From: Candidatus Nanoanaerosalina archaeon
GTDB taxonomy: Archaea > Nanohalarchaeota > Nanosalinia > Nanosalinales > Nanoanaerosalinaceae
Direction of reading: 5' to 3'
DNA: 21,003 nt
NCBI GenBank assembly: GCA_022729275.1
Contig: JALDAH010000013.1
Coordinates: 1 to 21,003 of the forward strand
Shown here: positions 1-8,614 of the stretch, one piece after another
Layout of the letters: every line of letters begins with the position of its first letter
Position numbering within the stretch: position 1 is the stretch's first letter
The notes under the pieces: model-generated
Seen by the model: only the letters and a program-made list of their open reading frames with translations
What the model was told of the DNA's origin: nothing
The model's database searches: none
Translations under genes and position numbers: made by a program

Positions 1-357
1 TACAATATCCCACTCGCAGTAATCTATACCTCCTCCTATATCAGTATCTAAAAGGTAGGGGTCGAGTTCCTCTATTTCACATACAGTTTCCTCGCCTTCA
101 TCAAGGGAAAGAGGATACAAACCAGAGATCTCCACCTCAATGTTTTCAGCTTTGAACAGATTGTTGTTTTCAATCCTCGCCTCAACCCTTATAGGTCTAT
201 CAGGATTTATATTCGGAGAACTCAGTGTGGCCTTGGTTATACCAGGGCTCATCTCGCTTGGACTGAGTTCGACCTCTTCACCACCGTTTTCGAGACAACC
301 TGAGATCAGGAAAAATACAACAAAAGTTATTAAAAACAATTTTTTAACAGGGATCAC
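1..357 (-). CDS. Lipoprotein, partial (runs off the left edge)
   Basis: The reading frame is open from the window edge back to a GTG start at 355-357, giving about 119 residues. The N-terminus (MIPVKKLFLITFVVFFLISGC) is a short basic start, a hydrophobic stretch and a lipobox ISGC, so Cys21 should be lipidated and the protein anchored outside the cell. After the lipobox come LENGGEE and an acidic beta-rich stretch with two Cys. The start lies inside the end of the upstream lipoprotein gene with a 14-bp overlap, which suggests translational coupling. The upstream gene shares the CLENGGEE segment and its DNA, so the two are probably tandem paralogues. GTG is inferred because no ATG precedes the signal peptide. 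Function unknown. Confidence 0.75.
   Translation of the reverse strand, partial: MIPVKKLFLITFVVFFLISGCLENGGEEVELSPSEMSPGITKATLSSPNINPDRPIRVEARIENNNLFKAENIEVEISGLYPLSLDEGEETVCEIEELDPYLLDTDIGGGIDYCEWDIV
275..300. repeat. 26-bp direct repeat, copy 1
   Basis: A 26-bp stretch identical to 1245-1270. Read on the minus strand it encodes the lipobox cysteine and following residues (GCLENGGEE region) of the left lipoprotein. Identity stops sharply on both sides. Confidence 0.9.
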
Positions 358-1330
358 CCTCTCTACAGAGATTTATGTTTATATTTCCGGCCTTATATCG
401 GTAACGGTAATCCGCTTCCATCCATAGAAATGCTGAGGTTTCTCCACCAGTTTCCTGCTGACATAAAAACGTTCTTCTTACGCTTTCCCCTGAATCATCT
501 CTCAACATCCTCATCGTGTCGTATCCTTCTTCATCAGGAATTTCACAGTTGATTCTTCCATCCTCCACACCTGCACCGGGATCGCTGTAAAGGAGCTGTA
601 TGTCTTCAAGTATGTCTCCGTATCCCTGGTCGGATACAAAAATAGTGACAGGGAACTCCCTTCCACCGGTCTCCCAAGTACTTGGAGCCTTTATGTTTAG
701 TTTAACAGGGCCTGTTGAGGAAATAGCTGGATTTATAGAACCTCCAGGATCTTCAGAAAACTCTATTTCTTTTGTACTTGTAACTGTTTGTTCCGTAATT
801 ATCTCAAAATCTAGTGAACACTCATAACCTGTTTGAAGACCTTCATCATCCACAAGGTGGATGTTCCATTCAAAATCAAGCTCTTCTCCAGGTCCCAGAA
901 CTATGTTGTTCCCATCGTCAAAAATATCGTTGTTTCCATTAGGGTAATTGTATTCAATTATCTCGTCGGCGGTTATCTTCCTTATGTCCACACTGCTTTC
1001 TTCCATGTCAAAAAGACTCGGACACCTGTCCTGTATTATCGAAGCTCTCACCATCCTATGATCCTCTTGATTACCTCCCAAATGATCAAAAGGTATCCTT
1101 ATCTCTGAATCACCCACATTTTTCGCTGTTACAGTTATAACTATATCTTCAAACTCCGTTATGGTTGAACAATCTGCTTCGGAATCTGTTACTGGATAAC
1201 AGTCAAAATCAGTTATTTCAAAGCTTCTTCCCTCACTTATCGTTTCTTCACCACCGTTTTCGAGACAACCGGTTAGTAGAAGTGTGAAAGAGAGCACTGT
1301 AAATAAAAATATTTTTTTTGAATCCCTCAT
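344..1330 (-). CDS. Lipoprotein with beta-rich extracytoplasmic domain
   Basis: This 328-residue protein begins MRDSKKIFLFTVLSFTLLLTGC, a clear lipoprotein signal peptide with lipobox LTGC (Cys22). The mature part is acidic and beta-rich with several Cys residues that could form disulphides, including a final CREGDPC. Stretches such as the one around DIVITVTAKNVGDSEIRIP look like immunoglobulin-like or CARDB-type surface domains, but I cannot assign a family. It is the first gene of a leftward pair; its last codons overlap the start of the next lipoprotein by 14 bp. It is divergent from the DUF63 gene across a 53-bp promoter region. The exact role, such as solute binding or surface structure, is unknown. 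Confidence 0.85.
   Translation of the reverse strand: MRDSKKIFLFTVLSFTLLLTGCLENGGEETISEGRSFEITDFDCYPVTDSEADCSTITEFEDIVITVTAKNVGDSEIRIPFDHLGGNQEDHRMVRASIIQDRCPSLFDMEESSVDIRKITADEIIEYNYPNGNNDIFDDGNNIVLGPGEELDFEWNIHLVDDEGLQTGYECSLDFEIITEQTVTSTKEIEFSEDPGGSINPAISSTGPVKLNIKAPSTWETGGREFPVTIFVSDQGYGDILEDIQLLYSDPGAGVEDGRINCEIPDEEGYDTMRMLRDDSGESVRRTFLCQQETGGETSAFLWMEADYRYRYKAGNININLCREGDPC
1245..1270. repeat. 26-bp direct repeat, copy 2
   Basis: Second copy of the 26-bp stretch found at 275-300, encoding the same post-lipobox segment in the neighbouring lipoprotein. The flanking sequences differ. It is either the remnant of a tandem duplication or a piece kept identical by gene conversion. Confidence 0.9.
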
Positions 1331-1383
1331 GCCAGTTAATTAGTTCCCTAAGAATAAAAAAATAAGAAGTTAAACGTGACCTG
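1331..1383. promoter_or_regulatory. 53-bp divergent promoter region
   Basis: The whole space between the leftward lipoprotein ATG (1330) and the rightward DUF63 ATG (1384). An AT-only block around 1352-1364 sits about 26-27 bp from both start codons, the distance expected from an archaeal TATA box to a leaderless transcript start in each direction. The same spacing occurs at 18159-18211. Read by eye, with no measured start site. Confidence 0.5.
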
Positions 1384-2325
1384 ATGGATAAAAAATTTAC
1401 AGGTATCACAGGAACCTTAGTTGTCATCCTCACATTTTTAACTTTTATCTCGGAGCGTTTGAGAGAGATATTCATCCGTGATATTGTTGGTCCAGTTGTT
1501 GCCGATGCTAAAAACGTATCCTCCCTAGAATTTATGGGTTATACTGTACAGCCAGGTTACAATCTTGTAAACGAGATATTTTTTGGAGCTATAATATTAT
1601 TTCTTCTCTATGTGGTTTACAGAACGGTTGATGAACATGGCATAGACAAAAAAATCTTTTTAGCCCTCACGACACTTCTGATATCAGGAGGTTTTTTGAG
1701 AGCTCTGGGAGATACAGGGATGCTGGAATATCCCTTAAACATAATTCTGATATCGCCTATGACTTATATTTCTCTGACAGTTTTAGGATTGATAATTTAC
1801 AATGCTGGGTTTTACTTTGAGGATAGGAATGGTTTTGAGGCCTACAAGTTTATCATGTATTCTGGAGGAGCAGTTTTACTGTTTCTGGCTGCACTGATAA
1901 CAAGGTTCGCATATATAGAAGGGCTATCCACTGAAGGTCTGATGGTATTACCCATCACATTAATTGTTATGTTGATAGTAACCGGTTCTCAACACGTTCT
2001 ATCAAATTTTAGATCGGGTTATGTACTTGAAAAATCCACGGGTTATGTTGTATCCCTTGGACATGCTTTGGATGGGATATCTTCAGCTTACGGAGTTGCA
2101 AATTTAGAATATGTAGAGAAGAAACCGGTTTCTGGATGGTTCATGGAGATGATAGGAACACCATACGGCTTTTTGGTATTGAAAGTGGGTCTTGCGTTTT
2201 TGATTCTGTCTTTCATCAGAAACGAAGAGTTAGATAATTTTACATACCTGGTTCTTCTTGCGATAGCGGCGACAGGATTGGGTCCCGGAGTAAGAAATGT
2301 GTTAAGGATTATTATGGGAATCTAG
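1384..2325 (+). CDS. DUF63 family membrane protein
   Basis: This 313-residue polytopic membrane protein matches the archaeal DUF63 family in its order of conserved features. These are an early Y-x-x-VNE segment opening the second helix, SGGFLRALGDTG, a GHxLDG motif (G226, H227, D230) in the second half, and the closing GLGPGVRNVLR segment near residues 298-309. About eight hydrophobic helices are visible. DUF63 proteins are widespread in Euryarchaeota and relatives and their function is not known. The conserved His and Asp in membrane helices hint at an enzymatic or ion-linked role, but that is speculation. Its TAG stop overlaps the stop of the convergent gene within a shared CTAG at 2322-2325. 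It does not look truncated. Confidence 0.85.
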   Translation: MDKKFTGITGTLVVILTFLTFISERLREIFIRDIVGPVVADAKNVSSLEFMGYTVQPGYNLVNEIFFGAIILFLLYVVYRTVDEHGIDKKIFLALTTLLISGGFLRALGDTGMLEYPLNIILISPMTYISLTVLGLIIYNAGFYFEDRNGFEAYKFIMYSGGAVLLFLAALITRFAYIEGLSTEGLMVLPITLIVMLIVTGSQHVLSNFRSGYVLEKSTGYVVSLGHALDGISSAYGVANLEYVEKKPVSGWFMEMIGTPYGFLVLKVGLAFLILSFIRNEELDNFTYLVLLAIAATGLGPGVRNVLRIIMGI

Positions 2326-4043
2326 TTTAAATCTATCCTTCCTGATCCTGATACCGTGGCGGTGTATTCTGCCTGGATACCAAGGTTTAAGGTGGATTGA
2401 CTGCTTGTTTCAGGTAGAGCAATGTAACAAGCTGTGGTTGGCGTGTCCCAGTTTTCATCTTTTTTGAGGTACCATCCTCCTTCAAATGTTTCTGTGGGAT
2501 CTATTTCGTTTATCAGTTCGTCGCAAATTCCGCTTTCATCATCGATGAAACCTTCAACGCTATCTATACCGAAACTATCTATTATCGAGTCATCTGCCTG
2601 TACCTGTATATCTAGGATTGTCTGTATTTCTTCGTCATCAGGAGCTAAGGCTCTACAGTTTGAATATAAAAGAAATGCCACAGCATCATCATGATTTAAG
2701 TCAGAGGTCTGTTTAAGGCTGTCACCACCACCGATGGTTCTACAGTTATCTCTCATTGTACTATCTCTTTCATCTGGAGACATGGAACCCCAAACATCAG
2801 TGTTCCATATGTTTAAGTTTAGAACTGATTCTGTTTTTGATGAATAGTTTACTTCCACATTAGGGGTTATGGATTCGCTTCCCATTAACCAGTCAGCTTT
2901 CTGCTCTACAGCATCCACCACATGTTCCTTACAGACCTGTCCTTCAAATTCAGGGAAAGAATCGTAACCCTCATTTTCTTCGATAACAACTTCTTCTCCA
3001 TCAAAGAAAACGTTTTCCCCACCGTAGACTTCGTCATCCTGTTCTGAACAGTACTCTTCTGTTGTATTTTCTCCTCTTCTTTCATTAACCTGTTCCCTGT
3101 ATCCCTCAAGGTCTTCCTCAACTTCATCCCTGACAAAGGTCCTGTGTCGGGTCATGTTTATCAGAAAATCCATTGTGTAACGCTCATAGGGTCTTAATAA
3201 TTTTTGATCTTCATCTAGGTCATCTATATGTGCAGTATCTTGGGTAATCGGGTCCTCATCGCGTATGAATCGATCCAATCTGTATGTTTTACCTTCCTCT
3301 GTTATCAAAGGATATTCGCCATCGATTCTATTTCCTGTTACATAAAGCTCCACATCTTTTAATTGGATGTCTCTATCCCCTGAATTTTCTAGCGTTGTGG
3401 TTATAATTCCGCATCGTTCACCGCAGCTTTCTTTGAGGTACTCCGCATCCGTTGGCTCTGTCCTGACATCAACATCGAGATAATTTGAAGCTCCTCTCAG
3501 GTGCCAGTCATCTTTTTGTTCTTCTTCCAGTGGTGGAAGTCCTTGTTTCTGTCTCACACAGTTCTCGATCATCCTGTCCATATCTTCAGGGTTTTCCTGT
3601 AAATATCTTCTCTGACATTCCTGTCTCCATAAAGGAGTCATTATGGATAATCTTACTTGTTCTATTCCTTCCTGCGTAGCATTCACAGTTGTTGAATAAG
3701 CATTGGAAGCTATATCAGCTGGACTAACACCTGCATCAATTATAGTCTGTACCAGCGCATATCCTCTTGTAAATATCATCGAGGAAGCTATTACAACTAG
3801 TACCACGGTTATGACGATCTTGATAACAAGAAAAATCCTGCCTGAGGTAGATCTTCTCCTGTACTCAGTTTGAACTTCATCTTTCTTTACAGAAAAAAAT
3901 CCTATTATTTTATCTAAAATTAATTTTATCACCCAGAGGAAAGAAATAGCGTAAAGAACTAAGAGCACTCTTTTCAGAAGATCTTTTCCGACCTCCTTGT
4001 TACTCATTCTTTTTCTTTCTTTACTATCAGCATTTTCTTCCAT
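2322..4043 (-). CDS. Membrane-anchored extracytoplasmic protein, function unknown
   Basis: A 573-residue protein I do not recognise. Two hydrophobic segments lie near the N-terminus (about residues 25-50 and 69-91), separated by a short Lys/Arg-rich loop. The remaining 480 residues are acidic, with many Asp/Glu, at least ten Cys and several N-x-S/T sequons (NAT, NMT, NTT, NYS), which fits a large glycosylated, disulphide-bonded domain outside the cell. It starts 6 bp after the stop of the 385-codon-scale gene at 4050-5189, preceded by a GTGAT Shine-Dalgarno-like sequence, so the two form an operon and probably work together at the cell surface. The stop codon is shared in a CTAG with the convergent DUF63 gene. 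Confidence 0.8.
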   Translation of the reverse strand: MEENADSKERKRMSNKEVGKDLLKRVLLVLYAISFLWVIKLILDKIIGFFSVKKDEVQTEYRRRSTSGRIFLVIKIVITVVLVVIASSMIFTRGYALVQTIIDAGVSPADIASNAYSTTVNATQEGIEQVRLSIMTPLWRQECQRRYLQENPEDMDRMIENCVRQKQGLPPLEEEQKDDWHLRGASNYLDVDVRTEPTDAEYLKESCGERCGIITTTLENSGDRDIQLKDVELYVTGNRIDGEYPLITEEGKTYRLDRFIRDEDPITQDTAHIDDLDEDQKLLRPYERYTMDFLINMTRHRTFVRDEVEEDLEGYREQVNERRGENTTEEYCSEQDDEVYGGENVFFDGEEVVIEENEGYDSFPEFEGQVCKEHVVDAVEQKADWLMGSESITPNVEVNYSSKTESVLNLNIWNTDVWGSMSPDERDSTMRDNCRTIGGGDSLKQTSDLNHDDAVAFLLYSNCRALAPDDEEIQTILDIQVQADDSIIDSFGIDSVEGFIDDESGICDELINEIDPTETFEGGWYLKKDENWDTPTTACYIALPETSSQSTLNLGIQAEYTATVSGSGRIDLN

Positions 4044-4049
4044 TAGGTA

Positions 4050-5189
4050 TCACTCATCGATAAAAACTCTGAAATCCGAAATTTGATAACTACCTGAAGT
4101 TGTGAGCTGAACGGTATTTTCACCACGGTCAACATCATCTTTCGAGAAACGAATCTCGTTCCAACCCACTCTTGGCGTCTGAACAAATTCATTGTTTGGC
4201 AAAGTGATTTCAAGTTCTTCTCCAACCCCTCTATTCTCCACATAATACTCTATTACGCCGTCCTCTTCGGAAAGGAACTGGTATTTGAAGAATGGAAGTT
4301 CGAAACTTGTTTCAACGGTGGTCCTATCAGTAGTGGTTATGTAATGTATATCGATATTTAGGTTTTCAAGCCTATAATTAACGTCAGGACTAGAATATAT
4401 GGATACAACATTTTCGCCAGGACTCAGATCTGCCTCGGATTTTGAAAAATCGGTGTTGTAAGAAGTTGGTCTTGCTACAGGAGATCTCTCAAAAACAGTG
4501 TTTCCGTTTATATCTATAAGAAGCGGTGAAACTGCTTCGGTATCCTCCCTTACATAAAACTCTATACTTCCTCTGTCAAAACCTGTTAGCTCGTAGTCAT
4601 GAATTCTAAATGTTTCAATGTTCTTCTGGACCGCGTAGTCCTCTAAAATTATATCCACATCCCTCAAGCTGTAACTGTTTGAAGTCCAGAACACATGGCT
4701 TGGACTCTCTTCAGCAGAAATTCTCAGAGTGGAACTTCCAGCTTCTAAATCACCAATCTTGACTGTTTGTCTTTTGCCTTTTTCAGATTCAAAGCTTTTT
4801 ATCAACTCGCCATCGATGCTGAACTCCAGATCTCCATGATGGTTAGCGTCTTCAACAGTAAAAGCTATATACAGATTTTCTGGTTCTATCATCTCTAAGT
4901 CAACGGTCTTTGAGACAGTATCCCTTGGGAATCCTTTTTGAACCTGCAATGATTCAAAGCTTTCCAGGGTGCGGTTTGGAGATTCATAGGTTATGTCAAG
5001 TCTTTCCTTGTTCATTATATTTCTGCTGGTGGTTTCAGATTCTCCTATCCAGCCAAAGTTTTCTGTAACTAGATATTTATCGGTTTCATTTTCTTCTACA
5101 TCATTTTCTGAGGGTTCATAGTCAGCATAAAAACTGAAGAGCAACATCAAGAAAATAGCTGCTGCAAGAACATATTGGAATTTAGCCAT
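4050..5189 (-). CDS. Signal-anchored surface protein with three beta-sandwich-like repeats
   Basis: The frame extends to an ATG at 5207, but the ATG at 5189 (MAKFQYVLAAAIFLMLLFSF) is preferred. It gives a clean signal anchor, is preceded by GTGAG, and sits just after the start expected from the TATA-like sequence at 5216-5231. The 379-residue product has one N-terminal membrane segment and then three similar beta-rich units. Each has a G-x-IEFYV or LEFSID-type strand, a pattern like L-x-x-GEN-x-V, and a closing x-I-D-I or V-F-I-D strand (about residues 95-180, 190-280 and 285-379). These resemble carbohydrate-binding or jelly-roll folds, but no family is assigned. It is the first gene of an operon with the 573-residue protein downstream. 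Confidence 0.8.
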   Translation of the reverse strand: MAKFQYVLAAAIFLMLLFSFYADYEPSENDVEENETDKYLVTENFGWIGESETTSRNIMNKERLDITYESPNRTLESFESLQVQKGFPRDTVSKTVDLEMIEPENLYIAFTVEDANHHGDLEFSIDGELIKSFESEKGKRQTVKIGDLEAGSSTLRISAEESPSHVFWTSNSYSLRDVDIILEDYAVQKNIETFRIHDYELTGFDRGSIEFYVREDTEAVSPLLIDINGNTVFERSPVARPTSYNTDFSKSEADLSPGENVVSIYSSPDVNYRLENLNIDIHYITTTDRTTVETSFELPFFKYQFLSEEDGVIEYYVENRGVGEELEITLPNNEFVQTPRVGWNEIRFSKDDVDRGENTVQLTTSGSYQISDFRVFIDE

Positions 5190-5268
5190 TGTTAACTCAC
5201 AAATCAAATTTCCGGATTATTTAATAAATAAGTTAGGATTCCAATATTTTACATATAGGGTTCGAAAG
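5190..5268. promoter_or_regulatory. Divergent promoter region (surface operon / pelota)
   Basis: 79 bp between two divergent start codons. The minus-strand TATA-like sequence is TTATTTATTAAATAAT (about 5216-5231), some 30 bp from the ATG at 5189. A plus-strand candidate for pelota is the AT-rich run at 5242-5257, about 20 bp from its ATG, or the same 5219-5231 block further off. Assigned by inspection only. Confidence 0.45.
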
Positions 5269-6291
5269 ATGAAAATACTGAACCAGGATACGAAGGATGG
5301 CTACATGAAGCTCAGGATCGAGAAGGACGAGGATCTCTGGCACCTTAAATATGTTATAGAGGAGGGAGATGTGCTGAAGACGAGAAGTCCTAGAACCATT
5401 ATAGAGGGCCGGGAGAAGAGGAAATGCATGATAAAGCTTGAAGTTGAGAAGATGGATTTCCAGGGTAACAGATTGAGAACCACTGGAGAGATAAGAGAAG
5501 CTCCTGAAGATGTCGAGCACGGATACCACACATTCAACCTTGAAGCTGGAGATGAGTTCGAGATATGGAAGGAGAAGTGGAAAAAATACCAGATCGACAG
5601 GATAAAAAAAGCAGCGAGAATACAGAATTACAAGATACTGGTATGTCTTGTGGAGAAAGGAGAATCAAACTTCGCATTCATCACCGAGACAGGTATAAAA
5701 GACCTTGCTGATGTGGATGTCAACATCCCTGGGAAGATGTACCACACTGATGGAGAAGAACAGGAGTCCTTTTACGGACAGATAATAAGTGTTTTGAGCA
5801 GGAACGCTGAAAAGGTCGACAGGATAATACTTGGAGGGCCTGGCTTTGAAAAGGAGAACATACACAACAGGTTGAAGGATGAATACCCTGATGTCTCGGA
5901 AAAGGTTATAAAGGAGGACACCTCTGTCACAGGATATACAGGAGTCCAAGAAGTCATAAAGAGAGGGGCTGTGGATAGAATAATCGACGAATCAAGGATA
6001 TCGGAGGAGGTTCAGATAGTTGAGAGGTTCCTAAAACACATAAATAAGGAAGACGGCAAAGCAGTTTACAAACCCAAGAAAGTTGCTGAGGCGGCTGAGA
6101 TAGGTGCGGTACAGCATTTGTTAGTCAATGATAACCTGATAACTGAAAAAAGGTATGAAAAGGTTATGGAAGCGGTCGAGAACCAGGCTGGAGAGATACA
6201 CATCATACATACCGATCACGAGGCAGGTCAAAAACTGAAATCTTTGAGCGGGATGGCGGGTATACTCAGGTTTGAGATCAGGGACGGATAA
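5269..6291 (+). CDS. pelA: mRNA surveillance protein Pelota (aPelota/Dom34)
   Basis: Pelota recognises ribosomes stalled on mRNA, is delivered by aEF1A in archaea, and acts with ABCE1 to split the subunits. The 340 residues match the family in length and in its three domains. An Sm-like N-terminal domain (about 1-130) contains EDLWHLKYVIEEGDVLKTR and the EAPEDVEHGYHTFNLEAGDE segment. A central domain (about 133-250) has ILGGPGFEKE. A C-terminal eL30-like domain (about 255-340) has AEIGAVQHLLVND. The GGQ motif of true release factor aRF1 is absent, as expected. It is followed by EndoQ on the same strand, whose own TATA box lies directly after the stop codon. The gene uses more GAG and AGG codons than its neighbours, consistent with high expression. 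Confidence 0.97.
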   Translation: MKILNQDTKDGYMKLRIEKDEDLWHLKYVIEEGDVLKTRSPRTIIEGREKRKCMIKLEVEKMDFQGNRLRTTGEIREAPEDVEHGYHTFNLEAGDEFEIWKEKWKKYQIDRIKKAARIQNYKILVCLVEKGESNFAFITETGIKDLADVDVNIPGKMYHTDGEEQESFYGQIISVLSRNAEKVDRIILGGPGFEKENIHNRLKDEYPDVSEKVIKEDTSVTGYTGVQEVIKRGAVDRIIDESRISEEVQIVERFLKHINKEDGKAVYKPKKVAEAAEIGAVQHLLVNDNLITEKRYEKVMEAVENQAGEIHIIHTDHEAGQKLKSLSGMAGILRFEIRDG

Positions 6292-6293
6292 CC

Positions 6294-6300
6294 TATAAAA
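6294..6300 (+). promoter_or_regulatory. TATA box for endoQ
   Basis: TATAAAA directly after the pelota stop codon. Its centre is 27 bp upstream of the ATG at 6324, the spacing for a leaderless archaeal transcript. This decides the choice of 6324 over a TTG start at 6306. Confidence 0.65.
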
Positions 6301-6323
6301 TTCTGTTGGAACATTTTTCTGTT

Positions 6324-7577
6324 ATGTACATAGATGCGGATCTCCACATCCATGGACTTCACTCCGGAGCCGTCTCTGAAAAAATGAAGGTGCCTGTGAT
6401 CGCTGAACAAGCAGGTATCAAGGGACTTGATGTTATAGCCACCGGGGATATATTGAACCCTGGATGGAGGAGACATGTCAGTGAAAACACGGAGACAACA
6501 AGCAGAGGGTTTTACAGGAGGGGAGAAACCGAGTTTATCCTTTCAACCGAAGTTGAGGACAAGAACAGGGTTCACCATCTTATATTTCTACCGAGCATGG
6601 AATCAGCTGAAAATCTACAGAAAGAACTGGAGGACTTTTCAAAAAACATCAAAAAAGAGGGTAGGCCAAGGATAACTTTAAGTGGCGAGGATATAGCCGA
6701 GAATACAAAAAAAGTAGGTGGTATTATAGGTCCATCACACGCATTTACACCCTGGACATCTATCTACAAGGAACACGATTCACTAGATGAATGTTATGGG
6801 TCCATGTCTTCAGAGATAGATTTTATAGAGTTGGGTCTTTCAGCTGATACTGAAATGGCCGATAAGATAAAAGAACTTAATGAGATCTCTTTTCTAAGTA
6901 ACTCCGATGCCCATAGTCCTTGGCCTGACAAGATAGGTAGAGAATTCAACAGATTCCAGGTCGAGAAAAAAAGTTTCGAGGAGTTTAGAAAGGCTTTGAA
7001 AAGGGAAAAAGGCAGAAAAATCTCTTTAAACGTTGGTTTTAACCCTTTAGAAGGCAAGTATCACTGCACCGCATGTCAGAACTGTCATCAAAAATACAGT
7101 TTTGAGCAGGCTATCAATTTTAGGTGGGAATGCGATATATGTGGGAGATCGATAAAGAAAGGTGTGAAGGACAGAGTGAAAGAACTCTCTGATGGAGGGA
7201 AAAACCCAGAATGGAGGCCTAGATATCTGCATCTCGTACCCTTGGCGGAGATAATAAAGGAAGTGGTCGGTCATTCCTCTACTAAGACTAAAACAGTCCA
7301 AAAGATATACGGGGATTTTCAGTCCGAATTCAATTCAGAGATAAATATACTGATAGATGAAGATATAGAAAATCTTTCAGAGGTTAACAAAAAAGTTGGT
7401 TCAGCAGTTCGGAAGTTCAGGGAAGGCAAGACCATAATGATTCCTGGAGGCGGAGGCAGCTACGGAGAACTTGTTATACCTAGGGATGAGCAGGACAGAA
7501 AAAGAATTCTTGAGGAGCGAGAAAGCGATATAGGATGTTTTTATAGTAAGGAACAGAAAAGTCTGTCAGATTTTTAG
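6324..7577 (+). CDS. Endonuclease Q (EndoQ), PHP-domain DNA repair nuclease
   Basis: EndoQ nicks DNA 5' of deaminated bases (uracil, hypoxanthine, xanthine) and abasic sites. The product is 417 residues, close to the Thermococcales enzyme. The PHP domain opens with MYIDADLHIHG (metal-binding His8 and His10), followed by a GLDVIATGDILNP stretch typical of this family, and later SNSDAH (D195, H197). A zinc-binding cluster follows with Cys248, 251, 254, 270 and 273, then an all-charged C-terminal domain with PGGGGSYGE. The last seven residues, QKSLSDF, form a PCNA-interacting (PIP) motif, in keeping with the reported PCNA partnership of EndoQ. The ATG at 6324 is chosen from the TATA box and the conserved N-terminus. 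It ends 2 bp from the convergent cdc6 gene. Confidence 0.93.
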   Translation: MYIDADLHIHGLHSGAVSEKMKVPVIAEQAGIKGLDVIATGDILNPGWRRHVSENTETTSRGFYRRGETEFILSTEVEDKNRVHHLIFLPSMESAENLQKELEDFSKNIKKEGRPRITLSGEDIAENTKKVGGIIGPSHAFTPWTSIYKEHDSLDECYGSMSSEIDFIELGLSADTEMADKIKELNEISFLSNSDAHSPWPDKIGREFNRFQVEKKSFEEFRKALKREKGRKISLNVGFNPLEGKYHCTACQNCHQKYSFEQAINFRWECDICGRSIKKGVKDRVKELSDGGKNPEWRPRYLHLVPLAEIIKEVVGHSSTKTKTVQKIYGDFQSEFNSEINILIDEDIENLSEVNKKVGSAVRKFREGKTIMIPGGGGSYGELVIPRDEQDRKRILEERESDIGCFYSKEQKSLSDF

Positions 7578-7579
7578 TT

Positions 7580-8578
7580 TTAACGGTCAGCTGACATGTA
7601 TTTACGCCATCTACCGTCTCCCTCGGTTTGTATCAGGTTGTAGTGCTCCATCTTTTTCAGGTACTTCCTCAACGATCTCTCTGATTTAGGTTTATCAGTT
7701 TTTTCACCGTATTTTTCGTACAGTTCCCTAGGCTTGATATCTTTTTCATCGTTTATTATTTTGTAGAGGATTTTCTGATGTTTATTGAGTTTTTCAACGT
7801 CTCTCTGTTTTTTCTCCTTCTTCGCTTCAGGTATGCATTTGTTTACAATATCTCTGGTTATATTGGAGCCCTCTGATCTTGACTTAATTGCTGCTGATCT
7901 GAGAATCGAGATAGCTATTCTTGCGTCACCTTCAGAAGAAAGAGCGATCTTTCTCAGTATTTTTTTATCTATTTTTCCCTCTAAACCTACCTCGGCTCTT
8001 TTTTTCAGTATGTCTTCTAGCTGTTCTGAGGAATACTTCTTAAACTCTATTCTTTCACTTCCCATTAATCTACTTCTAATACGATCTTCTAAACCATGTA
8101 ATGCAGTTGCGTGGTTCGCTATCAACACCATTGTTATGTTAGGGAGAGAATAAAAGTCGTAGAGAGCCTCTTCTTCATCTATCTGATCGAACTCATCAAG
8201 AATTATGATATAAGGTCTCTCCGAGTTTTCCTCAAGTTTTGTGTACAGCATATCAGTTGGTGTTGACTGTCTGTGAACGTTCAAGGTTTTACCTATTCCT
8301 CTAAGAGCTTCATAAAGGATTTTAAACCTGGAATAATTTTTCCAGCAGTTGATGTAGTGGAACCTTACCTCCGGGTTTTCCTGATTCAGTTTCTCGAGAA
8401 GATATCTTGAGATACACGTCTTACCAGTGCCGGGAGGTCCATGAAGTATGGTGTCAATGCCTTTACCATCTTCAATAGCTGGTTCAAGATTATCTGCAAG
8501 TACCTGTATCTCGCTGTCCCTGTGAACTACTTCTTTCGGTACAAACTCTTCCTGAAGAGCCCTGACGTTTTTTATCAT
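7580..8578 (-). CDS. cdc6: Orc1/Cdc6 family replication initiator
   Basis: An AAA+ protein that binds origin recognition boxes and helps load the MCM helicase. Visible parts are Walker A GPPGTGKT (47-54), Walker B IIILDEFD (125-132), sensor-1 Asn156 in LIANH, a likely arginine finger within EDRIRSR (165-171), and sensor-2 Arg221 in EGDARIAISILR. The C-terminal winged helix spans about 250-332. At 332 residues it is shorter than the 380-420 usual in Euryarchaeota, with trimming mainly at the N-terminus and in linkers, but all motifs are present, so I expect it to be active. An ORB-like element lies 40-60 bp upstream of its start. Helicase loaders of the RuvB/RFC type are excluded by the winged-helix tail and the Orc/Cdc6-type lid. 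Confidence 0.93.
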   Translation of the reverse strand: MIKNVRALQEEFVPKEVVHRDSEIQVLADNLEPAIEDGKGIDTILHGPPGTGKTCISRYLLEKLNQENPEVRFHYINCWKNYSRFKILYEALRGIGKTLNVHRQSTPTDMLYTKLEENSERPYIIILDEFDQIDEEEALYDFYSLPNITMVLIANHATALHGLEDRIRSRLMGSERIEFKKYSSEQLEDILKKRAEVGLEGKIDKKILRKIALSSEGDARIAISILRSAAIKSRSEGSNITRDIVNKCIPEAKKEKKQRDVEKLNKHQKILYKIINDEKDIKPRELYEKYGEKTDKPKSERSLRKYLKKMEHYNLIQTEGDGRWRKYMSADR

Positions 8579-8602
8579 TACAAAAACATTTTGGTTTCTT
8601 TT

Positions 8603-8614
8603 TCTTAAAATAAC
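8603..8614 (-). promoter_or_regulatory. TATA-like element for cdc6
   Basis: Minus-strand GTTATTTTAAG, centred about 30 bp upstream of the cdc6 ATG (8578). It would give a start site within a few bases of the ATG. The ORB-like sequence lies directly upstream of it. Confidence 0.45.

Noticed and set aside
140..427. Plus-strand 95-codon frame with a hydrophobic N-terminus
   Set aside because: It crosses the start of one lipoprotein gene and the end of the other on the minus strand, both with clear lipoprotein features.
5190..5207. Longer start for the signal-anchored surface protein (ATG at 5207)
   Set aside because: It adds six residues before the signal anchor and lies upstream of the start expected from the TATA element.
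6306..6323. TTG start for EndoQ
   Set aside because: The TATA box at 6294-6300 places transcription at about 6322, and the family N-terminus begins at the ATG at 6324.
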